Source: Mesostigma viride (Eukaryota; Streptophyta; Mesostigmatophyceae; Mesostigmatales; Mesostigmataceae). Taken from it: DNA of 57,500 bases. The DNA is taken from positions 1,999,077 through 2,056,576 of the forward strand of contig RPFO01000102.1 in NCBI GenBank assembly GCA_009746045.1, written 5' to 3'. The position numbers were made by a program, and so were the translations under genes. Positions 1 through 11,200 of this stretch are shown in pieces. Position 1 is the stretch's first letter; each line of letters opens with the position of its first letter. The notes beneath the pieces were generated by a model. It made no database searches. It was given only the letters and a program-made list of their open reading frames with translations, and was not told the DNA's origin.

Positions 1-297
1 ATCGTCCGGTACCGGTCCGTCGGAGTGGGTCGTCGGTGGGTCGGTCGTGGGCGTCGGTCGCGTTCGGTGTCGGCTCGGGATCGTCGAATTCGTCGGATTC
101 GGTCTCGGTTCGGGTCTGGTCTAGATCGGCGGGTCGGATCGGGTCGGTCCGTCCTCGGTCGGCGGGTTCGGTCGGTCGGTCGGTCGGCAGGTCGGTCGGT
201 CGGTCGGTCGGTCGGTCGGTTCGGTCGGTCGGTCGGTCGGTCGGTCGATCGGTCGGTCAGCCGGTCGGTCGGTCGCGTCGGTCGGTCCGGGTCGGTC

Positions 298-370
298 GGT
301 CGATCGGTCCGTCGGTCCCGTCGTCCGTCGACCGTCCCCTCGGTCCTCGGTCCTCGGTCTCGGTCGGTGG
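298..370 (-). repeat. Inverted copy of the higher-order spacer
   Basis: Its reverse complement reads as a GACCGAGG-type cluster followed by GACGGACC-type units, like the spacers at 621 and 921. It supports the array being a genuine inversion rather than random drift. Confidence 0.6.
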
Positions 371-620
371 GTGGGTGGGTGGGTGGGTGGGTGGTGATGG
401 GGGTGGGTGGGTGGTGGGTGGGTGTGGGTGGGGGGATGGGTGGGTGGTGGGTGGTGGTGGTTGGGTGGGTCGGGGGTCGGTGGTCGGTGGAGTGGGTGGG
501 TTGGGTCCGTCGGTCGGTGGTCGTCGGTCGGTCGGTCGGTCGGTCGTCGGTTCGGTCGGTCGGTCACGGTTGGTCAGCGATCGCCCACCCACCACCACCC
601 ACCACCCAACCCACCCACCC

Positions 621-708
621 ACCGACCGAGGGACCGAGGGACCGAGGACCGAGGGACCGGCCGACGGACCGACCGACGGACCGACGGACCGATCGACCGG
701 CTGACCGA
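621..708 (+). repeat. Higher-order spacer copy 1
   Basis: A run of GAGGGACC and GAGGACC units, then GACGGACC units, ending in GATCGACCGGCTGACCGA. The same ordered block recurs at 921, 2013 and 2997, and in decayed form at 1465. Confidence 0.85.
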
Positions 709-920
709 GCCGATCGACGACCGACCGACGATCGACCGACGACCGACCGACCGACCGACCCACCCCACCGACCACCGACCCACCGACCCACCACCCACCC
801 ACCCACCCACCCACCCACCACCACCCACCCACCCACCCACCCACCCAACCCACCACCCACCCAACCCACCACACCACCCACCCACCCACCCACCCACCCA
901 CCCACCAACCCACCCCACCC

Positions 921-1005
921 ACCGACCGAGGGACCGAGGGACCGAGGACCGGCCGACGGACCGCCCGACGGGACCGACGGACGAATCGACCGGCTGACCG
1001 ACCGA
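921..1005 (+). repeat. Higher-order spacer copy 2
   Basis: Same order of units as copy 1 with small deletions; ends in CGACCGGCTGACCGACCGA. Confidence 0.85.
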
Positions 1006-1464
1006 TCGACCGACGGACCGACGGACCGACCGACCGACCGCCGGACCGACGACCCACCGACCGAACACCCACCGACCGGACCCACCGACCGACCCACCGA
1101 CCTACCCACCCACCCACCCACCCACCCACCCACCCACCCACCCCACCCACCCACCCACCCACCCACCCACCCACCCACCCACCCACCCACCCACCCCCAC
1201 CCACCCACCCACCACCCACCCACCCACCCACCCACCCACCCACCCACCCACCACCCACCCACCCACCCAACCCACCCACCCACCCACCCACCCACCCACC
1301 CACCCACCCACCCACCCACCACCCACCCACCACCCACCCACCCACCCACCCACCCACCCACCACCCACCCACCCACCCACCCCACCCACCCACCCACCCA
1401 CCCACCCACCCACCCACCCACCCACCCACCCACCCACCCACCCACCCACCACCCACCCAACCGA

Positions 1465-1535
1465 CCGAGGGACGAGGGACGAGGGACGAGGGACCGGGCC
1501 GACGGACCGACGACGGACCGACGACCGATCGACCG
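1465..1535 (+). repeat. Higher-order spacer copy 3 (decayed)
   Basis: Begins with repeated GAGGGAC units and GACGGACC units but has lost the GGCTGACC end. Confidence 0.6.
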
Positions 1536-2012
1536 CTGACGACCGATCGACCGACGCGACCGACCGACGACCCGACGACCGACCGACCGACCGACCTACC
1601 GACCGGGGACGACGACCGACCGACCGACCGACCGACGGACCGACCCCGACCCGACTACCGACCGACCGACCCACCGACCGAACCCATCGACCGACCCACC
1701 GACCGACCCACCGACCTACCCACCCACCACCACCCACCCACCCACCCACCCACCACCCACCCACCCACCCCCACCCACCCACCCACCCACCCACCCACCC
1801 ACCCACCCACCCCCCACCCACCCACCCACCCACCCACCACCCACCCACCACCCACCCACCCACCCACCCACCCACCCACCCACCCACCCCCACCCACCCA
1901 CCCACCCACCCACCCACCCACCACCACCCACCCACCCACCCACCCACCCACCCACCCACCCACCCACCCACCCCACCCACCCACCCACCCACCCACCCAC
2001 CCCCCACCCACC

Positions 2013-2104
2013 CACCGACCGAGGACCGAGGGACCGAGGACCGAGGGACCGGCCGACGGACCGACCGACGGACCGACGGACCGATCGACCGGCTGACCGA
2101 CCGA
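2013..2104 (+). repeat. Higher-order spacer copy 4
   Basis: Close match to copy 1 including the CGATCGACCGGCTGACCGA end. Confidence 0.85.
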
Positions 2105-2996
2105 TCACCGACGACCGACCGACCGACCGACACCGACCGACCGACCGACCGACGACCGACCTACCGACCGGACCGACGACCGACCCGACCGAACCGACCG
2201 ACCGACACCGACCGACCGACCCACCGACACCACCGACCGGACACCGACCAACCCCCACCCGACCGAACCCACCCACCCACCAAACCCACCCACCCACACC
2301 CACCCACCACCCACCCACCCACCCACCCACCCACCCACCCCACCCACCCCACCACCGACGACCCGACCGACCCGACGACCGACCGACCGACCGACCACCG
2401 ACGACGACCGACCGAGCACCGACCGACCCGAGCCGACCGACCGATTCCGACGACCCCGAACCGGACCGACCGATCGATCGACCAACCGACGACCGACCGA
2501 CCCCGACCGACCGACGACCGACCGACCGACCGACCGACCGACCCGACCGACGACCGACCGACCGACGGACCGACCGACCGACCGACCGACCGACCGACCG
2601 ACCGACCGACCGACCGACCGACCGGCCGACCGACCGACCGACCCACCGACCGACCCACCCGACCGACCGACCGAGACCACGACCCGACCGACGACCGACC
2701 CACCGACCGACCCATCGACCGACCACGACCGACCCACCGACCTACCCACCCACCCACCCACCCACCCACCCACCACCCCCACCCACCCACCCACCCACCC
2801 ACCACCCACCACCCACCCACCCACCCACCCACCCACCCACCCACCCACACCCACCCACCCACCCACCCACCCACCCACCACCCACCCACCCACCACCACC
2901 CACCCACCCACCCACCCACCCACCCACCCACCCACCCACCCACCCACCCCCCACCCACCCACCCACCCACCCACCCACCACCCACCCACCCCACCC

Positions 2997-3085
2997 ACCG
3001 ACCGAGGGACCGAGGGACCGAGGACCGAGGACCGGCCGACGGACCGACCGACGGACCGACGGACCGATCGACCGGCTGACCGACC
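2997..3085 (+). repeat. Higher-order spacer copy 5
   Basis: Close match to copy 4, about 980 bases further right. Confidence 0.85.
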
Positions 3086-4896
3086 CGATCGACCGACCGA
3101 CCGACCGACCGACCGACCGACCGACCGACGACCGACCGACCTACCGAACCGACCCGACCGACCGACACGACCGACCGACCGACCGACCCACGACCGACCG
3201 ACCCACCGACGACCCACCGACCGACCCACCGACCGACCCACCGACCGACCCACCCACCCACCCACCCACCCACCACCCACCCACCCACCCACCCACCCAC
3301 CCACCCACCCACCCACCCACCCACCCACCCACCACCACCGACACCGACCGACCGACCGATCCGACCGACGACGACCGACCGACCGACCGACCGACCGACG
3401 ACGACCGACCGACCGACGACGACCGACCCGACCGACCGACCGACCGACCGCCGACCGACCGACGACCGACCGACCGACCGACGACCGACCGACCGACCCG
3501 ACCGACCGACCGACCGACCGACGACCGACCCGACCGACCGACCCACGACCGACCCACCGACCGACCGACCGACCGACCGACCGACCGACCGACCGACCCA
3601 CCGACCGACCCATCGACCGACCCACCGACCGACCCCACCGACCTACCCACCCACCCACCCACCCACCCACCCACCCACCCACCCACCCACCCACCCACCC
3701 ACCCACCCACCCACCCACCCACCCACCCACCACCCACCCACCCACCCACCCACCACCCACCCACCACCCACCCACCACCCACCCACCCACCCACCCACCC
3801 ACCCACCCACCCACCCACCCACCCACCCACCCACCCACCACCCACCCACCCACCCACCCACCCACCCACCCACCACCGACCGACCGACCGACCGACCGAC
3901 CGACCGACCGACCGACCGACCGACCGATCGACACCAACCGATGACCGACCGACCGACCGACCGACCGACCGACCGACCGACCGACCCACCGACCGACCGA
4001 CCCACCCACCGACCCACCGACCACCGACCCACCCACCCACCCACCCACCCACCCACCCACCCACCCACCCACCCACCCACCCACCCACCCACCCCCACCC
4101 ACCCACCCACCCACCCACCCACCACCCACCCACCCACCCACCCACCCACCCACCCACCCACCCACCCACCCACCCACCCACCGACGGACCGACGGACCGA
4201 CGGACCGACGGACCGACGGACCGACGGACCGACCCACCGACCGACCCACCGACCGACCCACCGACCGACCCACCGACCGACCCACCCACCACCCACCCAC
4301 CCACCCACCCACCCACCCACCCACCCACCCACCCACCACCCACCCACCCACCCACCCACCCACCCACCCACCCACCCACCCACCCACCCACCCACCCACC
4401 CCCACCCACCCACCCACCCACCCACCCACCCACCCACCCACCCACCCACCCACCCACCCACCCACCCACCCACCCACCCACCACCCACCCACCCACCCAC
4501 CCACCCACCCACCCACCCACCCACCCACCCACCACCCACCCACCCACCCACCCACCCACCCACCCACCCACCGACCGACCGACCGACCGACCGACCGACC
4601 GACCGACCGACCGATCGACCGACCAACCGACCGACCGACGGACCGACCGACGGACCGACCGACGGACCGACCCACCACCCGCCCGCCCGCCCGCCCCCGC
4701 CCGCCGCTCGCCGCCCGCCCGCCCGCCCGCCGCCCGCCGCCCGCCCGCCCGCCGCCCGCCCGCCCGCCCGCCCGCCGCCCGCCCGCCCGCCCGCCTGCCC
4801 GCCCGCCCGCCCGCCCGCCCGCCCGCCCGCCCGCGCCCGCCCGCGCCGCCCGCCCGCCCACCCACCCACCCACCCACCCACCCACCCACCCACCCA

Positions 4897-5090
4897 CACT
4901 GCTGTTGGGGGACATGCTTGGGCCAAGGGGGCATGTACAGGGCCCCAGCGTGGTGAACTGGCCTACCTTGACAATGACTTGTACTATGCTTTTGATTGTG
5001 TGGCTAGGCTTCACTATAAAGCCAACACATAATCATCAAAATAAAATTGTATCTCATGGTAGGAAGGCTCCAATGGACCTTGGCTTAAGC
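4897..5090 (-). repeat. Left unit of the tetranucleotide-bearing dispersed repeat, adjoining the 4.9-kb array
   Basis: Its reverse complement matches the units at 30770-30957 and 31266-31460: a stretch containing TTGTCAAG, GGCCAGTTCACC and GGGGCCC, ending CAACAGCAG next to the repeat. Position and orientation show that the array starts exactly where the other copies carry their tetranucleotide tract. Confidence 0.75.
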
Positions 5091-5258
5091 CATCTATAGG
5101 TAATCTTAACACAATTTACCTGATACCAAATCGACGGCAATTGGTTCAGCGTATGTCTAAATCTCCAACCTAGCATCATGCAAAAGTCTTAGGGTGGCAT
5201 GCCGTTTGTCAGGTCAGCAGACAACCTGCAGGTAACGCTTGCCTGCTGTCATACCCAC

Positions 5259-5298
5259 CTTGGGCATACCGGGCTTTGTGCCAAAAAGGTCTCGGAGG
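5259..5298 (-). CDS. Exon 25: module 3 linker microexon (last exon visible)
   Basis: 40 nt, acceptor gctgctcag|C, donor CCCAAG|gtgggt. It encodes LRDLFGTKPGMPK. The next exon should match exons 10 and 18, but only the tetranucleotide array lies between here and the left edge, so the gene continues outside the window. Confidence 0.75.
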
Positions 5299-8200
5299 CT
5301 GAGCAGCAGCGTTGGGCAAGGACACACACAAAACGCCGATAGACAGAGACGAAAATCGGCTGGTTCATAAAGATCATTAGTTTCCAGACTGGGCATTCTC
5401 CAACCACTTGCACTCTACGCTGTACATGTACATGCGAACTTGCAGCTGAGCTAAACCGATGGCCGTGTCAGTCTCAAAAGTCGGCAGAGCACCTTAACAA
5501 GCAATTAGAAGACGCATGTGTGAAGACCCTTCCCTCGTACGCCATGGTCGCAGACAGCCTAGGAGGGAGTTGGTGCCAAGCTGCAAAGATACGTACCTTC
5601 TTAAACTAGTAACGGAGAAGGAGACTTGCAAAAATACAAATCTTCTGCTCTCTGCTTCACCCTCCATCCACATCCCCAATGCATCCCACCAGCATCACAG
5701 CCCGCTCACACGCTGAAGTGCAGACGAGTTCACTCCCATGAAATCCAACAAGCACATTTAGTTCTGAAGGCTAGCAGTGGGCTCAACTGCAGCGATCTGC
5801 CTACACCTTCGCAAAGGACATAATGTGCTGCAGGTTACAGGTGTCCACTCTCACGATAAGGGTGAGACACAAATGTTTCCTGGCACCTGCCTTTGCAAAC
5901 ATTTTTTTAAAAGGCATGGGGAGGTATGCTTGGGCAGCCATGACCACTTACTTGCTGATTGGGGTGACATGGCTGGCGAGGCCATCAATTGCAAAGGTCT
6001 CCAGGCTAGTGAAGGGCGATGTGTGGTACTTGTATCTGCGGCCCCGCTTGTCCGCCCCAAAGCCATACACGAAGGTGCCAGGATACTCCATCACGTTGCT
6101 CTGAGGGGCCAACAGGCAGTTCATGGCACGCACACCGGATAATCACAGGGTGGCCAGCCATGTGAGATCGCGCTTTCAGAAGCAGCATGGGTAAAATGGA
6201 ATAACAACCTGGAATTCACTGCAGGAACGATTTCATACAAGGCAGTACACGCAAGGTGATGTCCTGAAAGACGCGTGCCAAAGACGATTCAAAACCACAG
6301 TGTGCATTGCTATAAGAGGCCTCATGAGGCATCATCTATATCTAGTAGTATGCCTCCGTTGCCGGGACTGCTCTAAAGCCTGGTGTGCAATGACACACAG
6401 GGTGTGAGCGAACTTTCTCCAGAGCAAAAACCATTGGATAACAGCAGTGATCCTCCCCTTGGCTCATGTAACTTTGTTTGATAACTCTTCTTTTTGTTCA
6501 ATACTGTGGTAAGGACCTAGAAGCACAAATGGAGCCATAGCTGCACAGCATATAACCTCTTGCTTGTGTCATGGCGGTCATCATTCCTGTCTGTGCAGAT
6601 TCGTAAATGTGGGGGTAATGCACTGCGCCATTGAGAGCCAGCTGTGCAACCAGGTAATGGGGCGTTCCCATCTCTTTTGATTATGTGGCTTGAAGCCTTT
6701 TACGGATGACACACTCGAAAATATCCTGTCTCTAGCTCTGAGATTGTATGCGATGAGGCCCGCCCATGGGTGGGGGATCGCAGCAGCGATCGTGTCAGCA
6801 TGGGATGAGCTTGCTCCTTGCTCATCACCTGGAGGTTTCGCGCACTTGCCATCAGGTGACGAGACCAGTTTGTGTCCAAAAACTGTTCAAATCACCCAAC
6901 GGCCGTAATACTTCTGCCCGCTAAGAGAATGAGCTCGCCCTACTGATGCCCATGTGTCATGGCAAGCAATGCCAACCGACATAGCGTTGTGTTCCCATCC
7001 CTCACAGTGTGCATGTGGGATCCACATGTGGCACGCTCAGGCGGTCGGACAAAGTGGCTGCCAGTACAGACTGTGGTCATCCAGAGAAAGAGAGACGAGC
7101 GTGCCCCGTTACTTTACCTGATTGCACAGCTGGGTCTCATTCATGCAGTCCACCACGCCCACATTGATGACCCTGCGCAAGCAACGGTCATGCCATCACC
7201 ATCACGCAAGCAGGGAGCTTGGGCAGGTATTGACACGAGTTGTGCTGCAGCCACCACCCTACCTCTCGGTGCTTGAATGGCTGTTGAAGAATGGCACAAG
7301 CAAACACTTCTCATGAGGCAAGCTGATGCTGCCTCACCACCCAACATTGCAGGAACCTTGCCACAAAGGGGTAGCCGCTATAAGCACTGCAAGACATGGA
7401 TGGAGAAGAGCGTGGAAAAAGAAGTCAACAAGCGCAGGTTTATTTAAGCAACGAAACAAAGTATGGCACATCCACTTGAAATCCACCCATGCCAAGCACG
7501 ATGCCGGCGTCTATGCCATCCGTACTCATCCCAGCCCCACCTTTAAAAGGCGTCCTTCATGTACATGCAATGGGATCGCAGAATAGCCACAGACATTCAT
7601 GGCCACTTCATGTACATTACATCAGCTAGTCAAATATGCCAGGCCTTGAAGGAGGTGAGAATGAAACGACAGCAAAACCCAGGCATGGACAAGGTGTGGA
7701 CCGACAACAACAATTTAGAGGAACAACTCATGCAATTCTGCCGGCTGCATGACGGGCTCGGACGTGTGATCAAATGTATGGGGCAGACGTGCCGAATTTG
7801 CTCATGCCACAAGGCAGCATCATAGGAAACTTGATGCTAGTTGATGGGTGCCCTTATCAAACGCCAACGCAGCCCCCAAGAGAGGAAAGACGCTTGCCCC
7901 TAAGTATAAATGGTGAGGTGCCCACTTTAACAACCATGCTGCAACATACCCAAGAGGCAAGCTTGCTCGACAAGGCCAACAAAGAGCGGGCCTATCAAAG
8001 GAAAAAATGGTTCGTCATGTACTACAGCATTGTCGGAAAAGCCCAGTGAAATGCAAGCTGCACAGACTGACCCCCGCATCTCCTCCGCTACACTTGCCAG
8101 ATCCAGCCGTTCGATGCTGCAACCATTGCCTGCACCACGGTGTTGGCGCAACAGGGAGGTGCAGCGGCACGGATTCCAAGTCACAGAAAAAGCGGTTACG

Positions 8201-11200
8201 AAGGGATTATAACAAAAAGGATTTGCAAAAAAGCGAGCCATTGTGCTGGACATACTGCCCACCCAGGGGGGTGCGTGCCTGGCTGCACAGGACACCAAGT
8301 GACTGTTCTTGTTGTGCAGAAGTGGTACGCACGCGCATACGTGTGATATTACGGACACAAGCATCTATTCCCATGATGCGCCAGCAGGGACGTGATGTTA
8401 GTTCTATGGCCAGCGCCTTGCCATGTCGAATTCCTATCATCTCAAGAACTTGCGCTTGCAACTCCAGATCCCAGAATCAGATGGGGTACATCCAGTACTA
8501 GTGCTCGGTACACACTAACCTGGCAGCTTTGTCCAAACTCCTCTACCCAACAAGCTCGTTCCCATCAGCATTTTCCCCTCCCGCACCCTCTCCCCCCCCC
8601 ACCAAAATGTCATTACATAACACCACCCGTGGTACTTATTGTAGCAGCAGTCCTGTGAGCCAGCATTTTGGAAAAAACAAGCTACAAGTGGTCCTCCTTT
8701 TTCCTCCTACCCAGGTTGCCAGATGGGTCATGTGTAGGTTTCCAGCTTCCCACAATACCAAGGATGAAAACTTCACACGTAACCCTGAAAAAAAATTCAT
8801 TTTTATAAGCGCCAGACTTCCATTAGCTGTGATGAAAGAGTTTCAACATCATGCGACATCAAGCTTCCCAGTTGCCCACCGCTCACATGTTCCCTTGTAA
8901 AACAGGACGATGGCCATCTCGTTTCGGGGAGTGACGTAGCGCCCCCAGGATGCGGATGTCAGCCTCAGCACATGTTTAGGCAGAGTGGCAAACGAATTTT
9001 GAGACGTTTCATCGTGCTGCTGCTGCTGCTGCTGTTTCTTTTCCTGCTCCTCCTGTGGACTCTCTGCACAGCATTGCACCCCACGAAAGGAATTTTAAAT
9101 TTGAGGAAAACGCAACAGCCTCCGACCAGGACATCCATGCATAGTCCAGGTGGCAACCAACCCAGACGGCTAATTCAAGCAACTTGATTGCTAATAACTC
9201 GCAACTTCTGCAACAGAAACAACATGGGTTCATTGAGAAATTCAAGCCCGTTTTTTTTCACAATAGCTGTGGCGGCACAGCTACTGTCCCTATGGACAAT
9301 AATATATGACGCATGTCTTTGCATGTTCAATAGCGTGGATTTGTCATGAATGAAGTGAGCACGCGCTAAACATTTACATCCAATCCACCTTTCGCCCGGT
9401 CCATGCTCTTGCATCCTACTGCGTCCCTAACCCAAAGACCGCAGCCTTCCACCAGTTGTACTACGTACTTCTGCTCCGTACTATAAATCCTGGTGTGGAC
9501 GCCACGCCGTAAGCATATTCGCTGCGCCGGTATCTCGTGAACGGCATCTAGCGTCGCACAGAGGAATCTTGGATGATGTTAAGCAAGTCAAATGCACGAT
9601 GAGAAGTTCATGAGTAATAAATGCAAAGTGGCGGCAAACGAGGTAGCCGCCTGGGTGTTCCTCTGCGTGGCACCGAAGCACTTGTCTCTCGACGAAAGCG
9701 TTGACATCGCAAACACATTATTGCAACATCCATTTCTGGCCTTGCCGTGCTTTGCATGCATCACCACAAAACATCAAATTTATTACAATATGTGTGTTAG
9801 CTCTATACGGTGGAATAACACAGACATGTCTACCAGATGGCAACACGGCCATCTGTATGCTAGGGTGAGCACACTATGTGAATGTGCAGGGCCAGCCCAC
9901 AGCAGCTGTGCCCCTGCTCTACCCCTTTTGCCAGGGTGGGTGGGTGGGAGGCAAAAGAAACAACCTGCTTCCCTAGAATGGAAGCCCACCTTTTATAGCA
10001 ACCACCTGTCCAGCCAACCCCTACCTGGGTGGCTGGGGTACGGGTGCCAGCACAAAAAATATTTTTTCTAAAATTATTTTTTCTTTTGGTGCTATACGGC
10101 GTTGCATTCTCCGCTCAGCAGGTTAGTCATAGATAAAATGAGCATAGCTCACCAAATCCATTTCTGGCCTTGCCTTGCTTTGCATGCATCACCACAAAAC
10201 ATCAAATTTATTACAATATGTGTGCTAGCTCTATACGGTGGAATAACACAGACATGTCTACCAGATGGCAACACGGCCATCTGTATGCTAGGGTGAGCAC
10301 ACTATGTGAATGTGCAGGGCCAGCCCACAGCAGCTGTGCCCCTGCTCTACCCACATCTCCTTACATGGCTAACAGCCGAAAATACGTAGGACATGCAAAA
10401 AAGAAAACTTAAACTACCTAGCTATGGGGGTACTTTGTCCCAACCCAGGTTCACCCTCGGGTTAGTTAAACCATTTCCCCCCTGACCTCCCACACAAGGG
10501 TGAGGTCAGTTGATAGCTAAAAGACGAGAGATAAAAACAGGAGGACGTCAAAACTCGACGCCACCGAAGTGGCGCCGGAAAGCCGCTGGGTCAAAACCCA
10601 GGGCCTGAGCCCAGAGGGCGGGTGGGATGTCGCGCCCCAGGAGGCTGCGGTGGAGGCCAATGTAGCGCGTGACCGAGAGGGCCGAAGCCCACCGGCCGCG
10701 CAGCTGGATGGCCTCCGGCGACTCGCCAGCGATGGCGTCGTGCGTCGCCCCCCCATGCCGGAGGCTGTGAAAAGAAAACATCCCTGGGATGCCCATGCGG
10801 GCCTGCACAGCCTCCCACTGCTGCCTAGCCTGGCTGTACGTTAAGCCCGAAAGAGGAGTGCATCCGGGGGCTGGCCAGCCGTCAGACGTCGCAGGAGCCA
10901 CAAAGAAAGTGGATCCCGGACGAGGACGTGCTGGGCCGCCCCCTGCGCAGTTTTGGGGTTGCGCAGCACAAGGGCACCGACCATGGGCCCTGGCTCGAGA
11001 AGGGGGTGGCCGGGATGAGCCACATCCCGAACCCGCAGCCCTAGCGCCTCGCTAATGCGTAAATACTGCTGGAAAGCAATAATAATCAACGCACTCAAAT
11101 GCACCTGTCGACGTGAAACTAGCAACAGGGCAGTGAAATAGCAAAGGCGCCAGGGCATAGGCGGAGGGCTGACAGCCGGAACAAGCCGCTGCCAACCTGC

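Larger units (their letters stand above)
1..4896. repeat. 4.9-kb tetranucleotide satellite array (ACCC, ACCG, CCCG units) with internal strand switch
   Basis: Bases 1 to about 575 carry GGTC and GGGT units; from about 590 the same strand carries CCGA and CCCA units, so the array flips orientation in a short junction near 575-590. Between 4679 and 4860 the units become CCCG, then CCCA to 4896. The three units differ by single bases. (GGGT)n and (GGGC)n strands fit the G-quadruplex pattern of G3 runs with one-base loops. Long open frames here (THPP or GWVG repeats) only reflect the absence of stop codons. The array lies in an intron of the J/thioredoxin gene. Confidence 0.97.

Noticed and set aside
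1-4896. Telomeric or subtelomeric repeat
   Set aside because: Units are ACCC, ACCG and CCCG; no CCCTAAA or CCCTAAAA runs are present, and gene exons flank similar arrays elsewhere.
25-5032. Long open frames (up to about 970 codons) of Thr-His-Pro-Pro or Gly-Trp-Val-Gly repeats
   Set aside because: They exist in several frames on both strands of the tetranucleotide array, only because the repeat lacks stop codons. No start context, domain or conservation.
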